A DNA stretch of 64,000 bases from Telopea speciosissima (GCF_018873765.1 NC_057925.1:44485010-44549009), one strand, 5' to 3'. Shown: positions 21,778 to 34,320, counted from the first letter of the stretch. Notes: a model not told the origin generated them from the sequence alone. Made by a program: numbers and translations.

Positions 21778-24700
21778 ATGATCTGTGGCTTTATTTGGAA
21801 TACCCGAGGGCTTAACTGTCCCTCGAAGCATTCTGCTGTGCGCTCTCGCATTCACTCTTCCCATGCCAGTTTTTGTTGTTTGTTGGAAACCCATATCAAA
21901 GAGCCCAACTCTCAAAAACTCAGTTCTTCCATTGCCCCGGGCTGGTCTCTCCTTTCCAACTACCCCCATCACTCCAACAGCCGCATTTGGATCCTTTGGG
22001 ACCCGAAAAAAATCTCTATAGCCCTCTCTTCTTCCTCCTCTCAGTTTATGCACACTAGTTTCTAGGACAGCTTGGGGCATTTTTCTTTCCACCTCATTGT
22101 GGTCTATGCTCTGAATTGTTCCCTTCAAAGGAGTTCTCTTTGGACTGATCTCAGGTCCTTGGCCCCGCAAGTTGGATCCCATCCATGGGGCCTTGGTGGT
22201 GACTTCAACAGCATTAGGTACAGCCATGAGAAACAGGGAGGTGAGCAGCCTGACTTGGAAGTTTTGAATTCTTTTAATGATTGCCTGGAAGATATAGGTG
22301 TTAATGATCTCAGGTGGTCTGGCTTCCCCCTTACTTGGAGCAATAAAAGGGCAGGACCTAACTGTATTGCTTGCAAGCTGGATAGAGTTCTTGTCAATGA
22401 AGAATGGCTAACCTCCTTCCCCATCTCTCATGCTATCTTTGACTATCCGGACATCTCAGATCACTCCCCCATCTCTCTTGAGATTCAGCCCTGCACCTCA
22501 TTTGGTCCCAAACCTTTCAAGTACTTTGATATGTGGTCCTCTCATGAAACCTTTTTGCCTCTTGTCCAAGAGGCTTGGAATAAGCCTGTTTTCTCCTTCT
22601 CCACCCCTCTTTTAGCCTTCTCCAAGAAGCTTAAGAATGTCAAGGCTGCCCTCAAAGTTTGGAACAGCTCCACCTTTGGCAACATTTCTATCCAAGTCTC
22701 TGAGTGCAATGAAAAACTTGCTTATATTCAGGTTCGGCTGCAATCTGATTCTCTAAATGATTTACTTGCTATTGAAGAGAAAGAGGTCTCCCGGAAATTG
22801 TCCTCTTTGTTGGCTAGAGAAGAAAGCTTCCTCAAACAAAAATCTAGAATCAAGTGGCTTGATTTGGGGGACTCTAATACAGCCTACTTCCACAGGTCGG
22901 TGAAAGCTAGAGTCAATGCTAATTTCATTGTGCAGCTAACTCATCCGGATGGCTCTATTTTCAACACTGTCAAAGATATTAAAGACCTGGCTGTTCAGCA
23001 CTTCAAATCCATCTTCTCCACCACCTGATCAACAAGTTCATAGGCCTAGTTTGCTTTGCTTCTTTGAGCTCCATTCCTAAAGAAGAGGAAATTGTCGAAG
23101 CTATTCACTCCCTCAAAGCCAATGGAGCTCAGGGGCCAGATGGCTTTAGTATGGGATTCTTCACAGCTGCCTGGGACATAATCAAGCATGATCTCATTAC
23201 TGCCATTGAAAGCTTCTTCTTCAATCCTGCTTAAATCAAAGGGGCCAATCACACCTTTTTATGTCTCATCCCTAAAAAGGAAGGTGCTACCGCCATGTCT
23301 GACTTCAGGCCTATTGCTCTCTGCAACCTGCTCTACAAGTTTATTGCCAAGATCCTTGCTCGTAGGCTAAAAAATGTTGTCGACCTTCTGGTGAGTGACA
23401 ACCAAACTGCCTTCATCCCTGGCAGGAACATCTCTGACAACATTCTTCTTTGTCATGACATTGTTCGAGGGTTTGATAGGAAAAATCACTCTCCAGCTCT
23501 CCTCCTGAAGATTGACATCCACAAGGCTTTTGATTCTCTGAGGTGGGACTTCATTTCTCAGGTCATGTCTAAGATGGGTTTTCCTGCGATCTTCACCAAC
23601 TGGATTACTGCCTGTATCTCCTCTCCAAAATTCTTAGTTTTGGTGAATGGCAGCCCAGCCAGCTACTTTGGAGCTTCTGTGGGAATCAGACAAGACTGTC
23701 CTCTCTCCCCCTACTTGTTCACCTTAGCCTTGGAAATCCTCTCCAGACAGATTCAGATTAGTACTGATCAGCAGCTTATTGCCCCGATGCCCAAGTGTAA
23801 AGCTCTCAAGCTTACTCATCTGAACTTTGCTGATGACCTGATGATTTTCTCTAAGGCTTCCTTCTCCTCCCTGGAGTCTATCCTCTTTTGCCTGCAGCAC
23901 TTTAAAGAGCTCTCGGGTCTCCGCATCAATCCCGCTGAGTCTCTGATTTTTTTTGCTGGGATTCCAAACTCTGAAAGAGCCTCCTTCCTCGGTCTTGCTG
24001 GCTTCTCTGAAGGTAGGCTGCCGGTCAAGTACTTAGGGCTCCCCCTCATTCCGGCTAGGCTCACTGCCCATCACTGCAGCCCCATGTTAGATCTGATCCG
24101 GAAAAGACTTCAACTTTGGAAAGGCAAGCTTCTCTCCTATGCTGGAAGATTGGTTCTTATTAGATCAGTTTTGGAGGCTTCCCACATCTACTAGTCGGGT
24201 TCATTTGCCCTTCCCCATTCCATTATCAAGTCCTTAGAAGCTCTCATGGCTTCATTTCTCTGGAAGGGTACAGATTCCTCTCGGTTCCTTCATCCTCTCA
24301 GCTGGGCTGCAGTGTGCCTTCCAAAGAAAGGAGGTTTAGGCATCAGAAGAATCAAAGAAGTTAATACAGCGGGTATCATTAAGCTTCTCTGGAAGGTTGC
24401 CTCTAAGAAGAAAAGCATTTGGGTAGATTGGATCTACTCCGGGCCTCTGCGCCAGAACTCCATTTGGACTGCCTCTCTATCTTCTGAAGCCTCTTGGGTC
24501 TGGCGCAAAATTCTCTCCTGCCGCCATCTGGTTCACCAGGCCATCTGCTCTCAGATTGGAGATGGAAGCTCTACATACCTTTGGTTGGATAATTGGCACC
24601 CTAGGGGTATCCTTCTTTACTTGATTACCCCGAGAACCATCTACACCTCGGGTCTCCATAGGCTCTCCTTGGTGGCAGACATCCTTGATACAGATGGCTG

Positions 24701-25394
24701 GTCTCCCCCCCTATCCCTGCTCTTGCTCCTTTTTGGAATGATCTCTCATCTATTCCCATGCGCAGGACTAGTGAGATTGTGTTACTTGGTCGACAAGCCC
24801 TATGTGTTCTCTTCCAAGGGCTGGAACTTTATTCGCCTAGATGCCCGGTGGTCCCTTGGTACAAGCTTATTTGGTTCAAACACAACATCCCCTAGCAGCT
24901 TGTTGAGAATCTTTAACAATTGCCTCCTACTTAGGCCTTTCTTTGCATCGGCGATTCTTGTGTCTCCTACTTGTTGCCTCTGCTGGAACAATGATGAAGA
25001 TCTGAATCACTTCTTCTTTGAGTGCCCTACCACCAAAGCTATCTGGAAAGGCATCCTCCTCAAGTACTGGCCTACCCAGAGACGCATCCGCCCTTTCCCC
25101 AGAGAATGGCAGTGGATTGCCAAGTACTTTACGGGCTCCTCCCTATGTGATAGCGTGGGAAAACTGGCTTTTTGTGCAACTCTCAATCATATTTGGATGG
25201 AGCGTAATGTTAGGAAATGGACCTCCAACTCTAGATCTTACCGGCAGATTTGGGATTCCATTTCCTTTGAGATCTCAGCAAAGTTATCCTTTGCGCCTCC
25301 TTCCCAGTGCTTAGATACCCTAAGGAACAGGCTTATTGTTGATTCCTGGGGCGTTCATAATGTTTCTTTCGTTCTTTTGGACCACTCCAGCTAA
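21778..25394 (+). pseudogene. LINE-C ORF2 (endonuclease, reverse transcriptase, zf-RVT), slightly broken
   Basis: The N-terminal endonuclease begins MICGFIWNTRGLNCPSKHSA and includes LLETHIKE (catalytic E), GGDFNSIRY, the core SNKRAGP and SDHSPISLE (catalytic D/H). The reverse transcriptase has LIPKKEGATAMSDFRPIALC, FIPGRNISDNILL, LLKIDIHKAFDSLRW (first Asp), GIRQDCPLSPYLF and LNFADDLMIFSKA (catalytic Asp pair, 23825-23865). The end has the zf-RVT block with CCLCWNNDEDLNHFFFECP (24970-25030). Defects: TAG at about 22063, stop at 23026-23028 with a frame change before the RT, a TAA near 23232 and TAG at 24192-24194. About 1,200 codons, the usual L1 ORF2 size. Confidence 0.9.
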
Positions 25395-25519
25395 GCTGGG
25401 GTAGGCTGTACTTTTCTTTCTTTCCCCCCCTTAGGGCCTCCTGTTCTTTCTTTTCTTCTTCCTTTGGTAATGAAATTTTTTATTCACCCAAAAAAAAAAA
25501 AAAATCATTGTCTTGAGAA

Positions 25520-25832
25520 ATAACTAGTGGAATTTGAGTATTCTAATATGCTTGTTGCACCTCTTATGTTTTTTGTTTCATGTCTGTACGAGTTTGGGAT
25601 CAACTGAAGAATCTAGGGTATGACTATTCTTTGTAGTAAAATGTGGATTTTGGCTATTGGTTCCCTCTGGGATGAGAGGAAAACTGCTTTGGCCCTTTGT
25701 CTGTAGTGGGCATTTGGATTATTTATGAAGGAACAAAAAGTTGTTTGGAGGATGGAACAGATCCTGTTGAGATATAACTTATTATTGTCATGTGAACAGC
25801 CAGAATTTGTCTCCTAGGGGATTTTTTTTTTT
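25520..25832 (+). other. Host intron strip between two LINEs
   Basis: About 310 bp of AT-rich sequence without coding signals, left between the 3' ends of LINE-C and LINE-D. Continuity with the sequence left of 19859 is shown by the LINE-C target duplication. Confidence 0.6.
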
Positions 25833-25887
25833 TGTTTAACCCGAATATTACTTGGGACCCGGGCCAACCCCTAAAATTTTTTTAATA

Positions 25888-28800
25888 TCAAAAAGAATTT
25901 AAAGAATACAGGGGGGGGGGACATACCACCTTACCCCTAACCCAAGAAGCAAAAGCTCTCAATAAAAAGAACAAAAGAATCTGGAAACTATTTCCTGAGG
26001 ATAGGCAAACCAGCCCTGTCTTCCCTAAGAATACGCTGAAGCTCCCTCTGAGGCAGATTGTCTTGCCCGAAAGTGGTTGAAGACCCTTCATCACAGGCTT
26101 GATTAGCCAGCCAGTCAGCAGCCCTATTATTTTCTCTAAATGCAAAAGAAATAGTAGGCTGAGGTTAACCATGCACACAGTGGTAAGTGAATCATAGTTA
26201 ATCACATCTGAGAGGCCTAAATCACAACATAATTTCAACACGTCTCTCAGAGCTCTTAGCTCTGTAATTGAATTCATACATTCACTGTAGAAACTGGAGA
26301 AGGCCGCCAAAACAAGCCCCGCCTTGTTCCTTATAACTCCCCCTCCCCCACCCACACTGGGGTTCCGTCTACATGCACCATCTACATTCAATTTTACCGA
26401 CACAAAAGGCAGGCAACAATACATAGGGAGAGGACGTTTCAGCCTTGGGGGTGGAGCCGAGACCCCTAACGCCTGCAGGATAAGCTCATCTATAAAGGAA
26501 GCTGAGCTTCCAAACCTGGCTGGGAAAGGAATGCGTTTCATCCATACTTTGATGCACTCAACAATAATCACCGCAAATCTCATCCTCTCCCCTCGCCTTC
26601 TGTTGTTCTTTCCTTCCACAGCTCCCAAACAATCAAAGAAGGCAGACTCCTTGTCATGTACGCACTGAGACTCCTGCAGCTTGCCGATTCATGCCAAAGC
26701 AGAACTCGACTTCTAATGTCTTGAGCTTGAACAACAGCCACATCAAAAAGCCTTGAAAAATAGCTCTAAACCTTTGAAGTCGTGCCTCCAGACACAAGGC
26801 AATGATCTGTTGCCTCTCTCCTTGGACTCCCACAACAGTTACACTTCGACGCTAGGGGAATACCTACAGACATCAAGGATTCATCCGTAGTAACCTTCCC
26901 ATTAAGGAGCTGCCACGTGAAAAAGGCAATCTTTGTGGGCAAAGATTGATTCCATATCCATCGGTAATAGGGAACTTCAGGAGCACCACGTCTCACTTCT
27001 TTCCAAGTAGATTTCGTTGAGAAACGACCATCACTAGAAGGAGTCCAAACTAACACATCTTCTTTGTCAGTAATGGAAATGTTACCAATAAAAATACTCT
27101 GCCTCACCTCATCAGAGTCAATTTGGAGTAAAATATTCTGATTCCATATGCCGTCCTCCCCTAAGACATCCTTGACCCGTAAAGCCGTGTCAGCCTGCAG
27201 GGCGTTGTCCGCAAAGCTATCAAAGGCCCAACCCCTAGCCAGTCATCCTGCCAGAAAAGAACTTCTCCATAACCCACAGGCCACCTAAATTTATCCAACA
27301 AAATATCCTTGCAAGCCAAAGCATTTCTCCAAGATTTAGAGCCTACAGCATTCGGCAATGCCAAAGCAATATGGCAATTTTTCAGCAGCTTTGCCTTGAA
27401 GAAGTTACTCCACAGCAAATGCTCCGACATAACTCTTCATAGCCCTTTAAGCCTTAGCGAAAGGCCAAAATCTTTCAACAGTCTAATCCCCAACCCTCCT
27501 TCAAGAGGCCTGCAGACCTTATGCCAACTCACCCAGTGTCTGCGCTTCCCCTACTTTGACCTGCCCCAAAGGAAATCTGCCAATATTCCATAGATTCGCC
27601 GAAGGACCGCCTTAGGAGGCTCCAAAGTAGATAACACATGGATGGGGATAGAAGCCAGGACATGCTTTAAAAGAGTGACACGTCCCCCAGAAGACAACAA
27701 CCTCCCTTTCCACCCTGGCACCTTGCTTGTTATTTTTCCAATTAAGTCATCAAAGAAACATATCTTGAGCCGCTCCCGTCTATAATGGAGCCTCCAGGTA
27801 AGTTAATGGAAGAGACCGCCTCATGAATCCAGTAACCAAACCCACCATACGAGCACTAGCCCCCGAGACTTTGTCACCCAAAATGAAACAGCTTTTTTGC
27901 TTGTTGACCAGCTACCCCGGAAAGCCCTCGTATCTGCTAATAAAGCCCAAGATCTGTTTCAAAGAGTTTTTTAATCCCCTCGTAAAAATGATGGTGTCAT
28001 CGGCAAAAAGGCAATGAGAGATATCAAGGCACCCCCTCGGGAGACCAAAGTAAGCTGCACGTTCTTCAACAAACAGATTTTTAATGCCCCTACTAAGAAC
28101 CTCCTCTGCCAAACTGAAGAGAGCAAGGGACAGGGGGTCCCCTTGTCGCACACCCCTGGTGGATTTGAAAAACCCGGACGCTCTACCCCCCATCACAATA
28201 GAGAACCAACAATTCTCCACAGTTTTCCTGATTAAGTTGATCCACGCCTCAACAAAACCAAACTTTGCAAGAACCAAAAAGAGGAACTTCCATTCCAGAC
28301 GGTCATAAGCCTTTGCCATATCCAACTTAAGGATGACATTACCACCCCGGGTCTTTCTATTCAACTCCTGCATAACCTCTTGAACAACGGATATGTTGTC
28401 ATTAATGCTCCTTCGCTGCACAAAATCACCCAGCTCCTCTGCTACTAAGGAAGGGAGTAAACCAGCTAACCTGGACACAATGATCTTGGCAATAATCTTA
28501 TGGGAAAAATTGCAAAGACTAATGGGATAAAAATCATACATTACCTCAGGGAAGTCCTTCTTTGGAATGAGAACGAGGTTAGCAGAAGTAAAGCTTCTCG
28601 GGAGTGCCCCCTCCTTCAAAAAAGTCCTTAACGGCTGCCCAAACATCATTACAAATCACCTCCCAGCAAGCCGTGAAAAAATACCCTGAGAACTCATTAG
28701 GATCTGGTGCACTGTCACAAAACAAAGAGAAGACCGCCATCTTCACCTCTTCCAAAGAGGGAGAAACCAGCAAAGAGTTATGATCCTCCTCCGTTACAAC

Positions 28801-30055
28801 CCGAGGAACCAAGGAGAGAAGCTCCTCATCCACAAAACAGCCCTGAGAGGTGAAAATATCCGAGAAGTGACTCACTGCCACAGCCTGCACCCATTCCTGT
28901 TTCGTGATCCAGGAACCATCACTACATTTGATTTTGTATATTCCACCATGCTTTCTACGGGCATTGACCATGGAATGGAAAATTTAGTGTTCCTATCCCC
29001 TTCCTTCAACCAGGTAATTCTGGATTTTTGCTTCCAGAAAATCTCCTCCTGCAGCAACACCCCTTCTAATACTTTCCTGGCTTCCACAAGGGCTTCAGAA
29101 GCCTCAAAGTCGGCAACCTAGTCAGATGCCACTTCCGCCCTGCTAACCGCATCCTCCGCATCTCTGACCTTCTGGTGGATATTGCCAAACACCTCTTTGT
29201 TCCAAGTACGCAGAGCACTACGAAGCTGCTTAAGTTTCAAGAATAACACCATGAGAGGAGACCCGACAATAGTAACCTCCCATTGATTCTTCACAAAGCC
29301 TTGAAAATTAGGATGGAGCAGCCACATTTGCTAGAATTTAAAACCCGAGCTGAAACGAGTCGTAGACACTGAGCAGGAGAGCCAAAGTGGTGCATGGTCT
29401 AAGCAGGCTTTGTTCAAATGGGATACCTCACACCTGGGAAACGTTGCCAACCAAGCCGAGTTAACCAAGAAACAATCCAACCTAGCCAGAACCCTTCCTG
29501 CACCATTTTGATTATTTGTCCAAGTGAACGTATTACCCAAATACCTCGCATCAATGAGGCCAACATTACTAACAAAGTCACCGAACTCATCCAAAGACAT
29601 TGAACAGACAGGTCTCCCACCAATTTTCTCCACAAGCGACAGAACAGCATTAAAGTCACTACCCACCGGCCAGGGAAGGGCGGACGAAGCCGAGAACTGA
29701 TACAGAGTCTCCCACATTTCTCTTCTGTCCACCACCGAGCACAAACCATGTACAAAAGTGACAAGGCATCAAATAGAACCAGCCGCCAAAAACTCCAAAG
29801 TAACGAACTGGCAATTCTCTTCCACTGCTTTCACTTGCGTCACAGCCCTCCAAAAAATCCAGAGTCTGTCTGTTACATGCATCAAGTCCAAACCAATTCT
29901 TCTCATTACCAATCACACCTTGGATGTCTGCGCCTTAGGTTCCGCAATAGCAACAATATCAACCTTATGCAATTCAATAATAGCTTTCAGCTGCCTAGTA
30001 CTAGGCTTATTCCCGATACCTCTTGGATTCCAAAATAAACAATTCATGTGGAAGT
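25888..30055 (-). pseudogene. LINE-D ORF2 (endonuclease, reverse transcriptase, zf-RVT, RNase H), broken
   Basis: Order on the minus strand: endonuclease from MNCLFWNPRGIGNKPSTRQL (30045) with VAIAEPKAQ, then GSDFNAVLS and LDHAPLWLSC (29744-29331). Reverse transcriptase at 28649-27912 shows LVLIPKKDFPEVMYDFYPIS, ILKLDMAKAYDRLEWKFLF, RGVRQGDPLSLALFSLAEEV and HCLFADDTIIF (catalytic Asp pair). The zf-RVT region lies at 27107-26766 (PTKIAFFTWQLLNGKV, CNCCGSPRREATDHCL). A C-terminal RNase H (26430-25900) has KLNVDGACRRNPSVGGGGGV with its catalytic D. Many frame changes and stops. Confidence 0.87.
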
Positions 30056-31634
30056 GGTAAAACGGGAGTCCACCGGTCCCATTGACCTTGTAAAGCGCCG
30101 CTGGTTTCCACCCTCCACTGGCCGAGCACCCCTAGGCTTTTTCCTTTTATAAACTTTGGCAGCACTGCAAGCGGCAGCTCGGGAGGACCCACACTCCACC
30201 GTGGGAAGGTCGTTTAGGGCAGAAGAAATCCCCTCAGCCAAACTTTTTCTACTAATCCTTCCCCCAAGGGAAGCCTGAAAGGCTTTAAAATTCTCAAGCA
30301 AAGCAGCACGATCCACACGAAGATCTTGAACCCTGGCCACCTGTAAGTCATCCCTGCTGCAGAGACTTTTACCTCTTACCTCAAAGTAAGGGGAGGAACA
30401 ACCGTCCACAGATTGGGCTCAATCAGCCAAACCTCCATCGGCGTCGTCCTCTTCAATATTGGCCTCAGAAATAGTTTGCAAGCATAACTGCTCAGGTACC
30501 GCACATGCCTTAGCTCCCTGTCCTTCATCCTCAGCCCTCTCGGCTTCAGTGGTAACCTGCGGCTGGATCCCCATGGCACCATCCTCCGTGGGTACTTCAC
30601 CCTCCTCCAAGGACGGAGCAACAACGACACTCACTGACCCTTGGCCGAGATCACTATCAGCCTCAGCATTACGGACAACACCACTTGGCCTATCATCAAT
30701 CGTCAACCTCCTTCGAACACTAGCTTCCCCTTGGGCAGCAGGTCTCCAACGACCGCCCCTCCCATGTGATCCACGACCAGCCGTAAGTCCCCTGAGACGC
30801 AGAATACCTCGCTGAACAGCGGTGGTAGCCCGTGAGGAACCCTCTCCCGTCAGGATAAAGACGCCAATCGAGTCACGACCAGGCTCCTTGTCGTTGACGG
30901 CAGCAGCCGTACCATGATCAAGACCTTGCGCCACCTCAAAAATGCCTTGCGGAGAAGGACCAGAATGTTTAGAAGCTAACTTTATCGATTTCCTGCACAC
31001 ATCCTTTGAATGGCCAATCTTCGAACAAAATTCACAGTACAGAGGCAGCCGTTCATTCACAACCTTTTGATGGAACCCATCAGAACCACAACCAATCCAA
31101 ATTTTCGAGGGGCCGCAAGTCAATCTCAACGCAAACACATGCCGCCACAGTGCGGGTGCAACTTGCTGTCGTGCTATCCACTTTCAACACTCTACCAATG
31201 GTCCCTGGAATCGAAACCAAGAAGTTGCCCTGATAGAAATTGATAGGCAATCTTGGCAATGAAATCCAAATCGGAGCCAACGGGGATTCCCAGCCAGGAG
31301 CAAAGCCCGACGTCCACTTCATGAACCGCAGCATGGACTTGCTCCTTAATCCACACTTTGACAAAATTTGCCTGAACCGAAAACCGCAAGAGCACATGCC
31401 TTGGGTCCAAAGTCGATACCAGTCTACCACAATCTCTCCTTGCAGAAAAAACGATTTCTGAAGGAACTCCTTGATCAAGAACAAAGATGGTCTTCCGTAG
31501 CTACATTTAGCGATCAGCGTGGAAGAGAAGGTGCAATCAGATAAGTCCACTTCATCCTTGGTAAAAAACACAGCCGGATCCCCAAAGAAGGATGAAGGCT
31601 GCTTAATTTCTATCTGTACCGGCGGTGAAGCCAA
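30044..31634 (-). pseudogene. LINE-D ORF1 (DUF4283 plus CCHC zinc knuckle)
   Basis: The minus strand reads MASPPVQIEIKQPSSFFGDP and then a DUF4283-type region with ALIAKCSYGRPS-like and LPRLPINFYQGNFLVSIPGT segments. A frame change near 31110 leads to LPLYCEFCSKIGHSKDVCRK, a well-formed C-x2-C-x4-H-x4-C knuckle (30980-31045) for RNA binding. The C-terminal half is Gly/Arg/Glu-rich and changes frame again near 30415. At least two frameshifts make it non-functional as it stands. Confidence 0.8.
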
Positions 31635-31856
31635 TGATCAAGAGACCACCACTGTGGCAAAAGAAGCTGGCCGCAATACAGATGGGACCCCCCCCTAGGC
31701 CAGGATCAGGGGGGGTGATCCTCCCGAGAAGGAGGAGACGCCATAGCTAGGGCCTACGAATCTGAGAAAGCTCTAACTTACGCCTCCAGAGCACTTCAGT
31801 GCTAACTTGCGCCTCCAGAGCAGGAAAGAAAATCACTAGTTTTCAAAGATAATTTT

Positions 31857-32359
31857 TTTTCCTTATGTTTAAAATTATTTCTTATGCTAATAAGTATCTA
31901 TTGCAACCTCTATGGGTGCTCTTGCTTTGATCCAGTTGTTGGATTCTCCACCTCCCAATGCTTTCAAACTAAACTTTGATGGCAGGTCTCCGGCAACACT
32001 GGGCGAACAGGAATAGGATTGGTCTTTAGGAATCAAGATGGGAACATTTTACTATCACTGCAGTGCTGACAGTGGCAATGATGGTTCTGAGATTTCTGTG
32101 TGGATGCTTTTCCTTATGTTTAAAATTAATTCTTATGCTAATAAGTATCTATTGCAACCTCTATGAGTGCTCTTGCTTTGATCCAGTTGTTGGGTTCTCC
32201 ACCTCCCAATGCTTTCAAACTAAACTTTGATGGCAGGTCTCCAGCAACAGTGGGCCAACAGGAGTAGGATTGGTCTTTAGGAATCAAGATGGGAACATTT
32301 TACTATCACTGCAGAGCTGACGGTGGCAATGATGGTTCTGAGATTTCTGTGTGGATGCT
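31857..32359 (+). repeat. 251-bp tandem duplication with an RNase H remnant
   Basis: Two units of 251 bp lie head to tail, 31857-32107 and 32108-32358, starting TTTTCCTTATGTTTAAAATT. They differ at roughly ten positions. Each encodes, with frame changes, the start of a plant-type RNase H (RVT_3): NAFKLNFDGRS, then GPTGVGLVFRNQDGNILLSL. Sequence after the second unit continues the RNase H reading to about 32520. It is likely a LINE 3' fragment that was locally duplicated. Confidence 0.75.
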
Positions 32360-32734
32360 GTTCTTGACGCTTGATGGCAGTTTGCGGTTTTGCGCTACTC
32401 GTAAATGGCTGAACTGCATCTGAAGTGGTCCTTGGAGATGCATGCATCTCATTTGAAGGTTAAGTCTCACTAATATGGGTGGGAGTGTTATATGTCGTTT
32501 GGCGGATGAGTAAGCCAACAACGGAAAACTGTATGGTGTTTGGGAGAGTTCCCGTTGTTGTGATCTCTTCTTGAGAATGGGTGGTCATTGTCCTTTTTCT
32601 TGTTGTTGTACACTTGAACTTTATGGTTGTGCGACTTTCCTTTTGTAGCAAATTAGAACTAATGACCTGTCCAAACACAGAGCTTGAAGAAGAGAGGAAG
32701 AGAAGAAGACAGAGAGAGAACCGATGGAAGAAGA

Positions 32735-32994
32735 AGGGAATACATGAACTACAAAAGATTCAGAATAATAGCTATTGTGGTCCTCCTCTGAATAGTTATA
32801 TTACTAGCTAATAGACTTTTTGTAGGAAACCTACTAAGAGTACAAGTCTGATTACAAGGAAATAATTAAGTACAAAAACAAACTCCTATGACTCAACATA
32901 GCACACGACAAGGACACTCCCCCTATTGCGGTCAATAACAACTTAAACATAGTACTGTAGGGTCAATAATACCCCTATGATACATATCTCAACA
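32735..32994 (-). repeat. 3' LTR of a minus-strand copia element
   Basis: About 260 bp match 35960-36222 in the same direction: AATAATAGCTAT, TTATATTACTAGCTAATAGA, CCTACTAAGAGTACAAGT, ATTACAAGGAA, GGGTCAATAATACCCCT and TACATATCTCAACA. On the minus strand it begins TGTTGAGATATG, directly after the polypurine tract GAGGAGGG at 32995-33002, so this is the 3' LTR. The outer border near 32735 is approximate. Confidence 0.8.
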
Positions 32995-33250
32995 CCCTCC
33001 TCAAACTTGGAGCTTACAAGTCACCCATGCCCAACTTGGAACAACTCTTCCGGAAGACTAAACAGAGGCTTGGTAAACTATCACCTAGCTGACCTACAAA
33101 AGAAACAATAGAGTATCAATCAACTTCTTCATAACTGTTTTTCTCATAAGGTGACAATCAACTTCAATGTGTTTGGTCCTTTCATGAAACACCGGGTTAT
33201 TGGCAATATAGATAGTAGCTTGATTATCATAGAACATCTTCATGGGTTTT
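32995..33250 (-). pseudogene. Copia RNase H C-terminal fragment
   Basis: The minus strand reads [20 protein letters not shown] and [14 protein letters not shown], the conserved end of the copia RNase H domain (catalytic D of YDN, the RTKHIE-D-H motif). It then breaks and runs into the polypurine tract of the 3' LTR. The upstream polymerase is gone; a plus-strand copia starts at 33271. Confidence 0.85.
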
Positions 33251-33270
33251 GTTCGAAGTATGTATTGGAG

Positions 33271-33529
33271 TGTATTGGATGGTAAAAAGGGAATAGACCA
33301 CTCTCGGAATTAGCGTTAGACAATCTGGCGCTAATACCGAGAGGGCTTCCCCTCCTCTCTTTTTATTTCCTGTTATACCCTTGCAAAGTAACTTCATATA
33401 TATGGCTATATTATGGTCTCTCTCAGATTAGAGAGTCCAGCTTTTCCCTCATTCTCTCCTTCTCTTCTCTTCTTCTCTTCTTCTCTTCTTCTTCTTCCAT
33501 TCCCTTCTTCTATTTTTCTGCTATTAACA
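33271..33529 (+). repeat. 5' LTR of a plus-strand copia element
   Basis: The LTR runs from TGTATTGGATGG to CTATTAACA and is followed at once by TGGTAATAGAGC (33530-33541), a copia primer-binding site with small changes from TGGTATCAGAGC. It contains a TATATATGG region near 33395 and a CTTCT-rich stretch (33450-33500). The last 35 bp are part of a tandem duplication that continues past the LTR end. Confidence 0.75.
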
Positions 33530-33762
33530 TGGTAATAGAGCACATCTGATCAAGAAGGGCTTGCTTCCACTTCCTGTTTCAATCCCTTTCTTATTTCTAT
33601 AACCGAAAGAGGAAGGTGGGATCAACTCTTCCATTCCCTTCTTCTATTTTTCTGCTATTAACATGGTAATAGAGCACATCTGATCAAGAAGGGCTTGCTT
33701 CCACTTCCTGTTTCAATCCCTTTCTTATTTCTATAAACGAAAGAGGAAGGTGGGATCAACTT
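33495..33762 (+). repeat. 134-bp tandem duplication across an LTR/PBS junction
   Basis: Unit 1 (33495-33628) and unit 2 (33629-33762) each contain the end of the LTR, the primer-binding site TGGTAATAGAGC and about 90 bp of leader. They are nearly identical (for example CTATAACCGAAAG against CTATAAACGAAAG). The element therefore has two potential primer sites. Confidence 0.8.
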
Positions 33763-34320
33763 CATAAGGTTTTGAAGACCCTTTAGGGATCTACTCTGCT
33801 ATAGGGGTAGTTTACCCCATTTCTGATGTCTTGAAGGTGTTCGAAGTATTGCTGCAATGGTTTAGATGCATCGATTCCTACTCTGTAACAGGTTCGATGT
33901 TCTTTGCAATGCTTTTGAGTTGAATGGGAAGCATTTCTGGACTGTTTTTTGGAGCTTTTCCATTGCTGTAATCCATCTTTTTTTTTACTAATGTACTGCT
34001 GGATTAGTCTTGGCATGGATATCGATTTTTGGACTGTTTGTTGACTATTCTATTCCTGTTGAGCTACTGTTATGGCATCAGATTGCTCTTATTGTGCTAC
34101 TGAGTTACTCTATTGCTGTGTGGGGCCTTTATGTATGGATTCCTGAGTTACACTTTAGTGTTGAGCTGCTGTTTGATGCCTATTGCGTTATTGATTTGCT
34201 GTCTGCTGGCTACTGTTTGAAGACTATTATGGATTGAGCTGTTCCTCTTTGCTGTGTATACTTGATCTGAGTTGGTTAGGAGTTGTTATTATTAGTTGGT
34301 GTTCCTCTTTGGTGGTAATT

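Larger units (their letters stand above)
19875..25503 (+). mobile_element. LINE-C: near full-length L1-type LINE
   Basis: A 5.6-kb element flanked by a perfect 16-bp target duplication, ATCATTGTCTTGAGAA at 19859-19874 and 25504-25519. It has a GC-rich leader, ORF1 (20017-21533), ORF2 (21778-25394) and the tail GGTAATGAAATTTTTTATTC with poly(A) from 25490. The length and intact ends suggest a full insertion. Only a few disabling changes are visible, so it is younger than LINE-A and LINE-B, which share its tail. It lies in the gap between UBP exons 19401 and 36792. Confidence 0.95.
25833..31850 (-). mobile_element. LINE-D: near full-length L1-type LINE with RNase H
   Basis: On the minus strand this element runs from a 5' leader near 31850 through ORF1 (31634-30044) and ORF2 (30055-25888) to a poly(A) tail seen as the T-run at 25828-25838. 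Unlike LINE-C it ends ORF2 with an RNase H domain, so it belongs to another L1 group. The leader has a short tandem of GCCTCCAGAGCA (31783-31825). No exact target duplication was recognised, and the 5' border is approximate. It is inserted in the opposite direction to LINE-C. Confidence 0.88.
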
